From assembly GCA_036244855.1 (NCBI GenBank), contig BQKZ01000373.1:84379-148378 (forward strand): a stretch of DNA of 64,000 nucleotides. The letters run 5' to 3'. The notes beneath the pieces are model-generated. The model had not been told where the DNA came from, ran no database searches, and was given only the letters and a program-made list of their open reading frames with translations. A program made the translations under genes and the position numbers. Shown piece by piece: positions 37,691 through 48,748 of this stretch; the stretch's first letter is position 1; every line of letters begins with the position of its first letter. The stretch comes from Temnopleurus reevesii (lineage: Eukaryota > Echinodermata > Echinoidea > Temnopleuroida > Temnopleuridae).

Positions 37691-37785
37691 GTGGGGGGGG
37701 GGGGAATATAGGCATTCTCGGGCTGGAATCGAACCCACGATCTCCTGATGACTAGACAGGTGTCTTGTCACTTTAGGCAAGAATT
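37691..37785 (-). repeat. tRNA-derived SINE remnant
   Basis: Minus strand: GGTTCGATTCC at 37725-37735 is a perfect B box within a T-arm-like GTGGGTTCGATTCCAGCCC. It is preceded by CACCTGTCTAGTCATCAGGA, which reads like an anticodon arm, and a degenerate A-box region. It lacks the complete pairing of a functional tRNA. Confidence 0.6.
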
Positions 37786-37939
37786 TATTCAATTATTTAT
37801 CCCCCAACATAAAAAAATCATGTAATTGAAACTGTAAGTTCTTTAAAGATATTTCCATCTTTCTTGGAGGGTATTAGATTTATATAACTATAATTATAAC
37901 TATAATATAACAACTATAATATAACTTTTCTTCTTCTAA

Positions 37940-38022
37940 ACTATTTCATTTGAGCGCACTGAGATCTTTTTCAAAGGTATGTTGCGCTATATAAGAATTT
38001 TTCTATTATTATTATTATATGG
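37940..38022 (+). repeat. SINE 3' tail with (ATT)n
   Basis: GTTGCGCTATATAAGAATTT followed by ATT repeats, the same tail type as at 14445-14520. Confidence 0.55.
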
Positions 38023-38804
38023 TTTTTCTAAATCATCATAAAGCCATTGCATCATCATTGAAAACATCCGTTGTCTTGTCATAGTGGCTGGTATCCTGGA
38101 GTGTGAGTGTTCGACCACACATCACTGCCCTTGGTCTTGGACAGTACACATGGTACAGGGAGGAGCGAACTTTCAGTCGACATGAGGGTAGTTTGTATGG
38201 AAGCCCAGATGGACGGACCGATAAGACACATCCTGCGTGGCGACAAAATTTGCGATTTTTTTCGCAAACGTTTTTGCGAACTTGTTGGCAAATTATTTTG
38301 CATGTATAGCTAATACATCACACATCGAGCTAATATTTAAGCTGTAATAACATAGAAGAATAAGAGGATGGTTTCAAGTGAGGGAGCTAAAGATTGTGAG
38401 GGGGCTAGGCGACCAAGCCCGAGCGAACGAAGCGAGAGAGGGGAAGGTTTGGGGTGGCTGTTCCCCTTCCAAAGTAGGGAGCGTAATGTTTTAAGGGTTG
38501 TCTGTCTCATTTTGTAGCCAAATGACTGGGATACCTTTAGCTCCTAGGATCCCATTTTCTTAGCTTCATGGGTCCTGACTTTGCCCAACGATGATGCACA
38601 GTATTCACAAAGCCCATCAAAGCGTTGTCAGTGAGACAGCTTTTGTGTCTTCCAAATTTTTCTTTTCTCTATTCCTTCTTTTTTAATCAAACCTCCTTGA
38701 GAAATAATCAAATCATTCGAACACAAACGTTAGAACATAAACCGATAGATCATTAAATAGAAAAATTAATGGAAAATTAATATAATCTCCCATCTATTAA
38801 TGCC
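38023..38804. other. Intergenic, no gene seen
   Basis: Contains an inverted TTTTTTCGCAAACGTTTTTG-type stretch near 38258 and a CCGAGCGAACGAAGCGAG repeat block near 38420. No exon seen. Confidence 0.45.
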
Positions 38805-38876
38805 ATAGATGGGATTCGAACCAAAGCCCTATGGTTTGAGACGAGCGTCAGAACCAGTATGTCACGCCGCATTCAT
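38805..38876 (-). repeat. tRNA-derived SINE head
   Basis: Minus strand: GGTTCGAATCCC at 38811-38822 is a perfect B box. It is preceded by GACGCTCGTCTCAAACCATA, anticodon-arm-like, and GGCGTGACATACTGGTT, an A-box-like start. The order and spacing match a tRNA-type pol III promoter, while stems are imperfect, so a SINE is more likely than a tRNA gene. Confidence 0.6.
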
Positions 38877-39820
38877 CTTTGCTTAAAATTGTATTCTTCA
38901 TCGTGTAAAACTTTGTGTCTAAACAGAATTACATAAAGTGTCACTTGTGACTTTTGAAAAGTTACACTTCCCCTTTACTGTGTGGCCACTAGTGCATGAC
39001 TTCATTGTTCGTTCATAATGATCTTCACACATAATGCTAGCCAAGTAGACTAACGATCTTTCAAATGTCTTTACTGGACACTCCTCCAAGATTGCAGACA
39101 TTCAAAGGAAAGTAAAAAGAAAACAATGGAATGCTATGGGGAGCTTCATGAATGTAATGTATTACGCAGCAAAGGAAAAAAATCAATATACATGAATATA
39201 CAAAACTTAAAATAATAACAAAGATGAATAATCTAAATGATAAACTTACGGATTGAACACTCCATTCAGATCCATTAACATTATGGCTCTGGACTGAAGG
39301 TCCCAAAACAAACAAATCTGAACCTATGAGCTAAAACTTAGAAACTTGGTATACATTTATAGGAAAATTATTTTCATATTTGACCCAATGGCTACTGAAT
39401 ACTTTAATTCCCATAGACTTTGTGCAGGACTACCCAGTTCCAGAAGTCAATGGGTTAAGTAAGGTTATGCAAAACGTACTGTGAAATCCGATGAAATCAG
39501 GACTATTATAAGAGAGCATATCATGAAACTTATTCTTCAGCTCTCGCTGTCGAATCATGCCCTTATACAAAATCTACCGAATGGCAAGACATTTTTTTAT
39601 CTCCTAATCTAACCACGTTTGCATTATTTACAAAAGTACATCTTCCGAATATTGCAATAAAGTGATGGGTGACTTTTACGCCTAAAGTAGCTCATAGAAA
39701 ATGTTTTTCGCTTTTTTTGTTTACTTATGTTCATTGTCATTCATTTCTAATCCCAGTTATTAAAAACTGGTATCATCATTTAGTTGCGAATGTCTATTTT
39801 TATGTATGGTATTCTACTCA
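38877..39820. other. Intergenic, no gene seen
   Basis: AT-rich. Minus-strand open frames at 38919-39315 are hydrophobic and unrecognised. Confidence 0.45.
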
Positions 39821-39875
39821 CAATATGGGACAAAGGCGCTATACAAATCCAAGTATTATCATCATTATTGGATCA
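39821..39875 (+). repeat. SINE 3' tail
   Basis: GGGACAAAGGCGCTATACAA followed by ATT/ATC repeats, the same tail type as at 14445 and 37940. Confidence 0.5.
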
Positions 39876-39954
39876 GGATTCAGCAATATATTAACCAAAT
39901 TCAATACGAGTTATCAATTAGCATTAATTATTTGTAAATTATTAAACCTCAGTG

Positions 39955-40590
39955 AAAGCGTGACTATTTGCAAATGCTTTCAAAGATGTTGCGAATACCT
40001 TGCGGTGATCGTTTTTTTTTGTCTATGGAATCGCGACATATTGCGAGGACGTTAAAATAATTCAAATTTCTAATTTTAAGGAAAACGCTTGCAACTGTGA
40101 CTGTTACGATTTATAAATCGCAAAGATTCTTGAACATTGAAACGAATATATATTGCGAATATCATTGTGAATACTTCCGAAGATTTTGGATTGTGTAATA
40201 TGAGACTATGCAATTTACATACTTATGGGTTTTTATTCACGATGAAGTTGCGACATATCGCAAAGTCGTTAAAAGAATTTACGACTGCTTTCCATCATTT
40301 GTCAACCTGTTTTGGAACTTTGCGACGACCTCCGTCAAGTTGGTTACAAAATAATTATAACGAATCAAATGCAAACAATTCTTGCAACAGTTTGCGATTC
40401 GTAAGGAACTAGTAATTTCTTACAAATTTGTTAAACATGTTAGAAATTTGAAAATTTCGCAATTGGCTTTTGTGAATATACGAAGAAGGCGAACACTACG
40501 AACAAGTCGATACTGCATGCTAAAATCGCAATGGTCCGCAATTAAAATCATAATGGTTCGCCAAAGAGGGGCAAAGTACCGATATAATAT
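39955..40590. repeat. TTGCGA/TCGCAA-rich dispersed repeat
   Basis: Dense in TTGCGA, TCGCAA and GCGAAT words. The block CGCGACATATTGCGAGGACG (40031) recurs as TTGCGACATATCGCAAAGTC (40250), each followed by GTTAAAA, giving short palindromes. No coding sense; probably a decayed interspersed repeat. Confidence 0.5.
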
Positions 40591-40632
40591 GTAAGCAGTG
40601 TGTGTTTTCTTTCCCTGACTGATTGAGTGATC

Positions 40633-40794
40633 ATTGTCACCTTGACTTTCATACCGGGGCCTGCTTTCCCGGGGGAGATCGGGGATATTGTCACCTTGAC
40701 TTTCATACCGGGGCCTGCTTTCCCGGGGGAGATCGGGGATATTGTCACCTTGACTTTCATACCGGGGCCTGCTTTCCCGGGGGAGATCGGGCAT
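40633..40794. repeat. 54-bp tandem triplication
   Basis: Three near-identical 54-bp units start with ATTGTCACCTTGACTTTCAT at 40633, 40687 and 40741. Each carries ACCGGGGCCTGCTTTCCCGG and GGGAGATCGGG. As 54 is divisible by three, four of the six frames stay open and give 18-residue repeat peptides (for example GDNIPDLPRESRPRYES on the minus strand). GC content is well above the surroundings. Confidence 0.95.
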
Positions 40795-40860
40795 TTTGTC
40801 GTGATGATAGTGAGTGTATATGAGCTGATGACTCTTCTCACACCAAAGACACACATTTTT

Positions 40861-41283
40861 AAGGCCAACTCACACCTTTACGTTTTTAGCCTGCACCGAC
40901 CCATCGTTTTTTTTTTAAATTTAATAACGCTCATCGGGCGTACAGTATACGTTGATCAGACAGAGGACCGACGTTCGGCTTGCGATCAAGGGCCGTACGT
41001 CGAGCGTCGGTCCACCGTATCACCTGCATCTTTGTGCCCAATTGCATAAAAAGTTGCGTTTAAACGCAAGTCAGAAAATTTAACGCAACTTCTTTTTCAA
41101 CCAATCAGGAGCGCGTATGTAGGACTTGCGTTTAATTTTCTGTGTTGCGTTTAAACGCAACTTTTTATGCAATAGGGCCCTGGGCCCTATTGCACAAATT
41201 GTAAAAAAAAACGCTTGTAAAAAAATTGTTAAAAAAACGCTTGGCCGATGCAGACTAAAACGCAAAGGTGTGAGTCGGCCTTT
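40861..41283. mobile_element. AAGGCCAACTCACACC fold-back element (outer)
   Basis: The left end AAGGCCAACTCACACCTTTA and adjoining CGTTTTTAGCCTGCA are inverted at the right end, where the reverse complement reads AAGGCCGACTCACACCTTTG then CGTTTTAGTCTGCA. The element is about 423 bp with no transposase, and contains the inner palindrome at 41042-41172. Confidence 0.85.
41042..41172. mobile_element. Inner palindrome with GTTTAAAC core repeats (nested)
   Basis: TTGCATAAAAAGTTGCGTTT at the left is inverted as AAACGCAACTTTTTATGCAA at the right; internal ACGCAAGTC and GACTTGCGT pair too. It is immediately followed by the small palindrome TAGGGCCCTGGGCCCTA. It looks like a fold-back element inserted into the outer one. 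Confidence 0.8.
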
Positions 41284-41439
41284 ACACTCGTTACATCAAT
41301 CTATCGTCTGGAGACTAAATTATACTACGGGTTTGGAAATTAACACCTACGACAAGTAGTTTCACCTCACGTATTGAACGACAACATTACTTAAGAGAGG
41401 ACGTACAATCTTGAGTTTAGCAACGATCTATTTTGTGTA

Positions 41440-41540
41440 TAGCGATGGCTTTGCGTAGAGCGATGGTCATAAACTAAAGATTGCTGACTCTTGTCTTACA
41501 ACCCGAGGGTCGTAGGTTTGACTCCAACGCATAGCATTAA
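41440..41540 (+). repeat. SINE, 5' tRNA-like part (interrupted)
   Basis: GATTGCTGACTCTTGTCTTA, ACAACCCGAGGGTCG and a B-box-like AGGTTTGACTCC give a tRNA-like head. SINE-body sequence resumes at 42105 after the TTAA insertion. Confidence 0.5.
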
Positions 41541-42100
41541 AGGGGAATTACACCCAGGAAATAATGTACGGTCAGTAAATAAAGAAAAATAAGATGAACA
41601 AGCTGTGAAAATTTGAGCAAAATCGGATAATCCATTCAAAAGTTATGAATTTTCTAAGTTATCATTTCCACCTGTGCTGGGCATCCTTAAATTGGCAACG
41701 GTATAGCCAATTAGCATAATCTGTGATGTCATTCATGGAGAATTCCTCATTCACTTTATATATAAATTTATTGAAAATGGATAAATATGTTTCAAATGAG
41801 GAATCAACACCGTTATTTCTGGAATGCCTGCAGAATTGATTTGGCTATAATATATTTAAACGAAAAAACAAAATTTTGTCTACTTTTCTGGAAAAAGAGG
41901 AAAATGTGAAAAATGCGTTGGCAGCCATTTTGTACCTGTACGTTTGCCAGTTTGAGGAGCCCATGAGGGGTGTAAATCAAAACTTTGAAAATTCATAACT
42001 TTTGATTGGATTATCCGATTTTGCTCAAATTTTCACAGTTTGTTCATCTTATTTTTCTCCATTTAATGATAGCAATTTAATGTCTGAGTGTAGTTCCCTT
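41541..42100. mobile_element. TTAA-flanked fold-back MITE (AGGGGAATTACACCC family)
   Basis: 560 bp flanked by TTAA at 41537-41540 and 42101-42104. It begins AGGGGAATTACACCCAG; its right end, in reverse complement, is AAGGGAACTACACTCAG. Long inner arms pair (GAGCAAAATCGGATAATCCA with TGGATTATCCGATTTTGCTC). Same family as 53753-54341. The TTAA target suggests piggyBac-type mobilisation. Confidence 0.85.
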
Positions 42101-42240
42101 TTAATTTCCTTCATCAAGAAAATTATCCGCATTTTGCTGCACTCTACTCTGGAGTGAATGGGGACCGATCGAAAGCGATCATACATTGAACCCTAAAGCG
42201 CCCCGCTAAAATACTCCCTATTAGGAAGTGGTCTAAAGAG
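42101..42240 (+). repeat. SINE body (continuation)
   Basis: TTTTGCTGCACTCTACTCTG and CTAAAGCGCCCCGCTAAAAT match the SINE-like repeat at 19290-19495, in the orientation expected to continue the tRNA-like head at 41440-41540. Confidence 0.55.
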
Positions 42241-42700
42241 ATATTGGGTAGACACATGAAAATTCAATAGGAGCCTTTTTTCCCCGTGACTTTACGTTTG
42301 GATGAATAGCTTTCTAACACAAAATGAGTTTTTGGTTTTAATCTGAAATTACAGATATTGGTGTCTGCTGCATTAAATTCTATTATTATTATTATTATTA
42401 TTATCATTATATTCTTATGAACAAGTAGTCACTAAAATACGTTTACTCGTACAGACACACATTAATTCTATTATAGTTTGAAACTTTCCAAATATGAAAC
42501 TGCCAGTTATTTTTCATTTACCCTGTCGGAAATAACGAACACAAGTTTAATAATCACATCCACATTTATCTCCTGGACTCCTGGGAATATTTAAATACAA
42601 TCTATAGAACCTCTCGACTTTCTTGGTAAGTTCAGATATCTTCTCATTTCAGTTGGAAACCATTCTGGACAGGTAGATACACCTGTATGATATGAGGATG
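42241..42700. other. Intergenic, (ATT)n and no gene
   Basis: An (ATT)n stretch at about 42381-42405 may be the tail of the preceding SINE. Nothing else is recognised. Confidence 0.45.
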
Positions 42701-42790
42701 TGATGGATGATTGACAGGAGCGATACGGGTCGAACTATACGATCAGACCGAGACCATACCTCACATGCCATTCACTTCAACACGATTAAC

Positions 42791-43117
42791 ATGGATGAAC
42801 ATGGTTTACCAGTCAACTTTGCATGTGCATCGGCAAAACAACGTGAACAAATTGAAGCGAATTTCCAACATCGCTTTAGACGTTTTAACAAATTGGCACA
42901 AGAAGTGGAGACGTCTTATGCCTCAGTCACATTGTCTGATCTGAAAGAAAAAAAGCCCAAAATCTCTAGTTTTATTTGCCGAAATATGAAATCGGCCAGA
43001 ATCTATAAGAACAGCCGAACAATGATATGTGCAAGGTCGAGGAAAATTAATTTGAAGAAAATTTTTAGAAAAAGAAAACTCAGCGGATACAGTAGAGTGA
43101 CATTTATAGCAAGTTAG
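42791..43117 (+). CDS. Unassigned open frame, doubtful
   Basis: From the ATG at 42791 the frame runs 108 codons to TAG. The first half (MDEHGLPVNFACASAKQREQ, then QRFRRF-like basic helix sequence and KLAQEVETSYASV) looks more protein-like than other intergenic frames here; the second half is Lys/Arg-rich and degenerate. There is no recognised family, no clear splice sites and no promoter. It could be a relic exon or chance. Confidence 0.2.
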   Translation: MDEHGLPVNFACASAKQREQIEANFQHRFRRFNKLAQEVETSYASVTLSDLKEKKPKISSFICRNMKSARIYKNSRTMICARSRKINLKKIFRKRKLSGYSRVTFIAS

Positions 43118-44339
43118 TTGGAGGCGTTTTGTGCCTAATTGCATGATTCGATGAAAGGTGTTTCCACATGTACATGCAGATAAAATGTCTCCTACAATTG
43201 GTAGTAAATGTAAAACATACCACACTTGACAAGTTATGACCCCCATCTACCTGTATAACCACAATATAAGAGTAACAAAACTAGAAAGATAAACCATCGC
43301 GATTGCCACCTTGGACTATAATGCACCACCAAGGTCTAGTTTCGAAAATAAATCTCCATGGCAATTGGATGATGGGAGCTATCATGGAGTGAGTTGTCAC
43401 GTTAAAAGAGTTTTATTATTCTCATCTCTCGTCACGTGGTGTGATATCTCAAGGGCTGTTCACACACAAATCATATCTATTTTATTTTGTATATTTCTTT
43501 GGCCATCTTGATCGAAGCTTGGTAATTTTAATGAAAGCTTGATAATATTTATTACATTATTTATTACTAGTAAATGACATTAAATGCTCTAATTGTCATT
43601 GTGCTCATCATCATCATCATTATTATTATTTTGTATCATTTTTTAAAGATATATATTTTTTTCATTGTTGATGATATACTAAATCACTAACAGCAGTTTC
43701 ACTACCAATACAACTATTGTTTTGTATCTTTCTTCAAAACTTTATTTAAGGTGGAAAATGGATGTCAATGGACCTGCACAACGATTACTACAGAAAAGGG
43801 TAAAGAAGATCCAAATGTGGAGGGGGGGGGGGGGCGAACTAAAGGGTCAACGCACTGAGGGCCGCGCATCTTCAATTTTTGCCGAGGAAGTGTCTTTGTG
43901 GAGATGTAGACGCCGTTTTGTCTTTTCAAACCATTTGAAAATCATTTCAATGATTTCAGGATTGGGAAGAATCTCTGATGCCCTTATTGACAAATTCCGG
44001 ATCCCATCCGCCCCTGAAATGTATAAGACAACTTATTAAAACTATCTATCGACATTGGTAGCTAAGGACCAGACATACTGAGCACACAAGTGTTTTGAGT
44101 ACGTAACTGTTTTATACAAGTATTACAGACAAATCAAATCTTCTTTAACTCATCTAATTCAACTGTCAATGTGATGATTTATGAAGCCTTAAAAATATGG
44201 TTTTATCATATGCCATTAAATGAAGAAAAAAAACATACTGCATGCAATAATAAATCAACAGATGGCGCTTTTTCCAAAAGGATAAAATGATTAATGGAGT
44301 GGCCCCATGTATTTACTATGGAAGGAGATTGGTAGGTAG
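43118..44339. other. Intergenic, no gene seen
   Basis: Contains (CAT/ATT)n near 43608-43630 and a poly(G) run near 43823-43834. No exon is supported. Confidence 0.45.
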
Positions 44340-44369
44340 AGAGAGACGGATATAGAGGGAGAGAGAGGA

Positions 44370-44407
<38 letters not shown>
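44340..44407. repeat. (GA)n microsatellite
   Basis: GAGAGA-rich from 44340, pure GA at about 44376-44406. Confidence 0.95.
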
Positions 44408-44408
<1 letters not shown>

Positions 44409-46730
44409 GAATTGATCAACTGGAAAACCTAAACAAACGGATAAAATCAAACTATTGATAGAGGAGTCATTAATTGAAAACAAAGAATGCAAGAATAATG
44501 AAGGAATATGTAATAACATATTCATGAAATAGAAACGGAGAAATGGGTGCATGGGGAAAGGGGGGGGGGGCTGGATATTGATGGTGGTAAATACTCTATT
44601 GTACATTTAGCTACATATATAGACATATTCAAAAAGATCCTTGATTTGTAAAACATTCATTTATTGTGTGATCAAAAACAACAAAAAAAACACACAAAAT
44701 GTTTGCTGTTTGCCAACAACACTAATGGCAATCATTGTGAATAAATTGCAAAATCTTGCTCACAAAGAGATTCCACTAACAAGTATAGTATCAGGGGAAA
44801 GTGTGTTCATTCAATCTCATAGACAGAAATAACTTAGATGAAAAATAGTGATTTTGACAAATAAATCAAATAACAAACCAATGTAACAATGTGTATGGTA
44901 AATACGTTAATTTATCTCAACACTTGTGATGGAATCAATATCTACAGAAAGAATTAATGAATTACTCTCTGGAGATATTTAATGTTTTCACCAAAAAAAA
45001 TAATTACTCAATGGATTTTGCTGGTTCACACAATATAATAATAAATTTTATACTGTATCGAAATATTTTGTTTAAATAGTTATTATCAATAATATATATG
45101 CACAATATTCCATACACATTGAATGTTTCTTTCCAATTCGCACTGGCTAAGAAGGGCAGTAAAATAAGTAGATGAATACGTAATTGCTGGCTTTTACATA
45201 CTGATGTCATATATTTCACACAAAGAATGAAACCTTCAGGTAGTGCGTAAATTAATTGTCATTATGAGAAACATCAATCTATACAATTTATAAAAAGCGA
45301 AATACCATTTCACAATTATATTTGTAATTTTTAATTGTACCTAATAGTTTCATGATTTTTGTTTATCAATGAGAAAGTCCGATACTTTTGCCAGCGTAAC
45401 AAACTCATCATGGACATATATTTCTGTAGCTCTAACCTATACAAAAAAATTGCAGCGATTGCTAATCAGAAGACAACTTGCATGTATGTCTAACAAAGAC
45501 GCAGGTACACAAATATACCAACTATTCTGGAATATGCACGAGGCAAAATTAAAATATGAATAATGAAAACAGTCAACAATACAATACAAAAGTGAGAGAA
45601 AAGATGACTATAATAAGCATGCTTTCATCCGTTCGCTTGTGATGACAGCCTTCGATTCACATAAAGATACACCTCATGTATATTCTGCAATGGTTGGATT
45701 CTATGGACATATAAAACATACAAATGAACATTATATCAACAAATTATACGAGTATGTAATATTAGGCAAATTGTGCTTCTTTCTTTCCTGAATATCGTTT
45801 AATAACACATAGATAAGAATTACTGTATTCATTGCAAGCTTAAAACAGATAAGTCATCATAACAAAAAGAACCCTACATGACAGGCAAGCAATTATATGC
45901 TATCTATATCCAACAACTGAAATAATAGCACAATATCAAAATCATCACATAACGAAATACCTAATAATAACTTACTAATAACTATGGACTAAATATAAAA
46001 ACACATTGCATCATTAATATATTTTGGAAGAAAATTAACACAAATACTAGAATAATATCAAGAATGTAAAAAAAAAACTACAAAAATAAATTTTGGGTTT
46101 CAAATGCAAATCAATCTGGATATATACATACAAATTCCTTGAATATTTTGAACAAAACACCTATGTTACTATAAGAAATACACAAATTCAATTTCCTATG
46201 CTATACTATTAATTTCAGCTCATATAATTTTATAATTACATATTCTATCGCAAAATCTGAGTAAAAATTGCATATCTAAAATCCATTCCTTTTTGACAAT
46301 ATGTATTCAATTGTATCAATAAAACACTTTTCATCTCTATTCACTCATACATGTAACTAATGCTCGCAACTTATTTTATTATTAAGATTAAACACAAAAT
46401 GGGCTTCACATACAATGTTAATATGTGAGCAACGAACAATGTCCCAATCTATACCTCAGTGTGCCAAATATAAATAAAAACCAGAGTTAGTTGTTGAATT
46501 ATTTTTTTAATTAATGTACTAAAATGCATGTAAAAGTGAATGTTTGGCCCCCCCCAAATTATGATCTTGTACAAAAATGATTGATTCAAATCTATCCTTT
46601 GTTTCCCTCCATCACTTCAGCAGGTTTATTTTTCACTCATAATACATTTGAACTTATCATAGTAGAGAGGAAAATGCATGCTGTACACTGGGATACAAAT
46701 GTATCCAAGAACATAAACAATAGCGCGACC
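44408..46730. other. AT-rich, no gene seen
   Basis: Very AT-rich. A poly(G) run lies at about 44561-44570. It could include distal 3' UTR of the minus-strand receptor gene, but nothing proves it. Confidence 0.4.
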
Positions 46731-46734
46731 GCTG

Positions 46735-46814
46735 ATTGGTCAACGGCAACAACCAATCACAGCACTAGGAACACACACCCGATCGCCCCGGGCCGCTCCC
46801 GAGGCAATATAAGG
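46735..46814 (+). promoter_or_regulatory. Promoter-like segment: two CCAAT boxes and a TATA-like box
   Basis: An inverted CCAAT box (GATTGGT, 46734-46740), a direct one (CCAATCA, 46753-46759), a GC-rich stretch (GCCCCGGGCCGCTCCC) and CAATATAAGG (46805-46814) are arranged as in a compact pol II promoter. GC content is markedly higher than the surroundings. The hammerhead-like motif follows within about 20 bases, so it may be the promoter of a retroelement. No downstream reading frame is visible. Confidence 0.45.
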
Positions 46815-46830
46815 CGCGCGCAGCGTAGCC

Positions 46831-46918
46831 TGTCTTCATATAGTTTGATAAAGGCTAGCAGTATATAGCAGCCGAAACGTCACTATACTAACGTTCTACG
46901 TTTGCACATCGTGAGACA
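46831..46918 (+). ncRNA. Degenerate hammerhead-ribozyme-like motif
   Basis: Order of elements: stem I 5' strand TGTCTTCA (46831-46838); core TTGATAA (46845-46851) where CTGATGA is the consensus; stem II GGCTaGC / GCAGCC (46853-46873); invariant GAAA (46874-46877); stem III ACGT / ACGT closing a 10-base loop (46877-46894); then T and stem I 3' strand TGAGACA (46912-46918). The core differs at positions 3 and 8, which normally pair C-G and here would be T-A, and stem I has bulges, so it is probably inactive. Similar motifs occur in Penelope-like retroelements (family knowledge); none is proven here. Confidence 0.4.
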
Positions 46919-48229
46919 ACTGATCAACTTTCTTCAATTATAAACCAAGTCTAATGCAACCAATTTAAAGATGATTAGATTAATTAAAATGGTTTATATG
47001 GAATGATAAAGAACAACAAAGAAGCAAATTTGCTAAGTTATCAATATTTGAAATAGATCTCTATAAAATTGATGGCACATACATGTAGATATTGCACATG
47101 AAAACATTAAGAATGGTCAGGAATTATATTCATATATCATTTTACACTTGCTGAACAATGCTTTTTGCACATAAATCTTAGGAATGACAATTTGGGAGGA
47201 TGAAACAACAAAATTCACCAAAGATGTAAAAATATAGTACTGTGTACAAGCTATTCTTTTTACATGGAATATTAAACAAGGCATAAAATACCACATTTTT
47301 ACAATTAGATCTCATTCCTTATTGATTTAATTGCTACAGTCATTGAATTAAATTCCCTACAAATATCTTTTTACAGATTTTCTTTAATGTATAAGCATTC
47401 TGTTGTAAGAGGAGTAATCTCCTCTTTCTACAATATTCAACTTGATTTTGAAAAATCTGAAGTACTAATTAAAAATACAAGAATGATAAGATAAAGAAAA
47501 ACAAAACAAAACAAATGCACACTAAGTGTTATGCTACATTTAAACTATTTTCCACGAGGTGGTGGTGGGCCTGTTTGCCTGAAACGAAAAGGGCTATGGT
47601 ATTTTGGCGCATTTTCCTCCTCGCTCACACCTTGTTTGGTGTGTCAAGTGTTGCCCATACCATCGTCCCTCTACATCATCTCACAACCATCTTGCTTTGT
47701 CCTTGGCAGGCTGTAACAATGCTGCTGTAGCAATCAAGAACATTGAAGTGTTATTATAGCTTAACCAAAATCTTGAATTATGTATAAAAACACAAAAATT
47801 AATTGATATCCCTTAATCTGAAACCCCTTCCTTAAAAAAACTGTTTTGATTTCATCTTTGCAATTTGAAAAGAAAAATTTACGACATCATGATGAAAGTT
47901 TGAACATTTTAATATCCCTGAAACCCTTCTTATGAATTCCAATATCTAAAAAGACATATTTACCAACCGACCGTGGAAAACAAGCACATATTGCACATAC
48001 CAGTGAAAAAATATATAATTTTCACTTTTGCTGTCAGCTGCTGAATGATTAAACATCCTCTTAAAAGTCATCAAATATCATCTTGTTTAAATATATATTC
48101 TTCATCAATAAATATAGAGTTACAATTGCAAAATAACTGTTTTAATTGTATAGAAATATGTATATGTTTGAGCGAGATGCAATGTCATTTTTATGATAGA
48201 ATCCAAAATAAGGTCCGTTAAATATCTTT
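46919..48229. other. AT-rich, no gene seen
   Basis: No exon or RNA gene. A slightly GC-richer patch lies at 47555-47710. Possibly 3' UTR of the receptor gene. Confidence 0.4.
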
Positions 48230-48371
48230 GGGGGTGTTACTAGAAAGTTAAGATCAACTGCAAATGAGTTGCAAGTTGAAATGTAAGCTTTCCTTCGCAC
48301 ATGGCCTACGCTTTAATTTGAGTGAATCGATCAAGAGTAACTTGCGATTGATCGCAACTTTCTAGAAACAC
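48230..48371. mobile_element. GGGGGTGTT fold-back MITE copy
   Basis: The left end GGGGGTGTTACTAGAAAGTT pairs with the right end GCAACTTTCTAGAAACAC. AGATCAACTGCAAATGAGTT matches the family at 13980-14307. Confidence 0.75.
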
Positions 48372-48635
48372 AAAAACACAAAATACAAAAGTATTCACAG
48401 GCAGTCAAATTTTGTGAACTTTGTGAGGAAACAATACATATGTATGTGGTGGTCATTGTGAATAAAATACATTCAATCAAGTAAACAAATCTAAAAAAAA
48501 AAACTGTAACAACAACTGGTCTTGGTTCCTGTGCTGAATGATTGAGAATCTTACAACTATAAAACTCAATAATGTATTCCAGTCTTTCTTAAACTTATTA
48601 TAAACTTTAAAAACAACTTGGTGAGACATCACCAA
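48372..48635. other. AT-rich, no gene seen
   Basis: Likely part of the receptor's 3' flank or UTR. Confidence 0.35.
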
Positions 48636-48748
48636 GGGCCCCGTAACATAAAACTTTCCGATCGATCGTACAATTGACATCAATCGCAAGTCTATGGGAA
48701 ATCATGTACTAAAGTTTGCAATTGATTGCAAACTTGTTTTATGTCATG
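48636..48748. mobile_element. GTAACATAAAA fold-back element copy
   Basis: GGGCCCCGTAACATAAAACTT opposes AACTTGTTTTATGTCATG, with inner TCGCAAGTCTATGGGAAATC like the copy at 30667-30796. Confidence 0.6.

Noticed and set aside
38805..38876. Functional tRNA gene
   Set aside because: A-box and B-box-like sequences are present, but stems do not pair well and related heads occur elsewhere; a SINE is the simpler reading.
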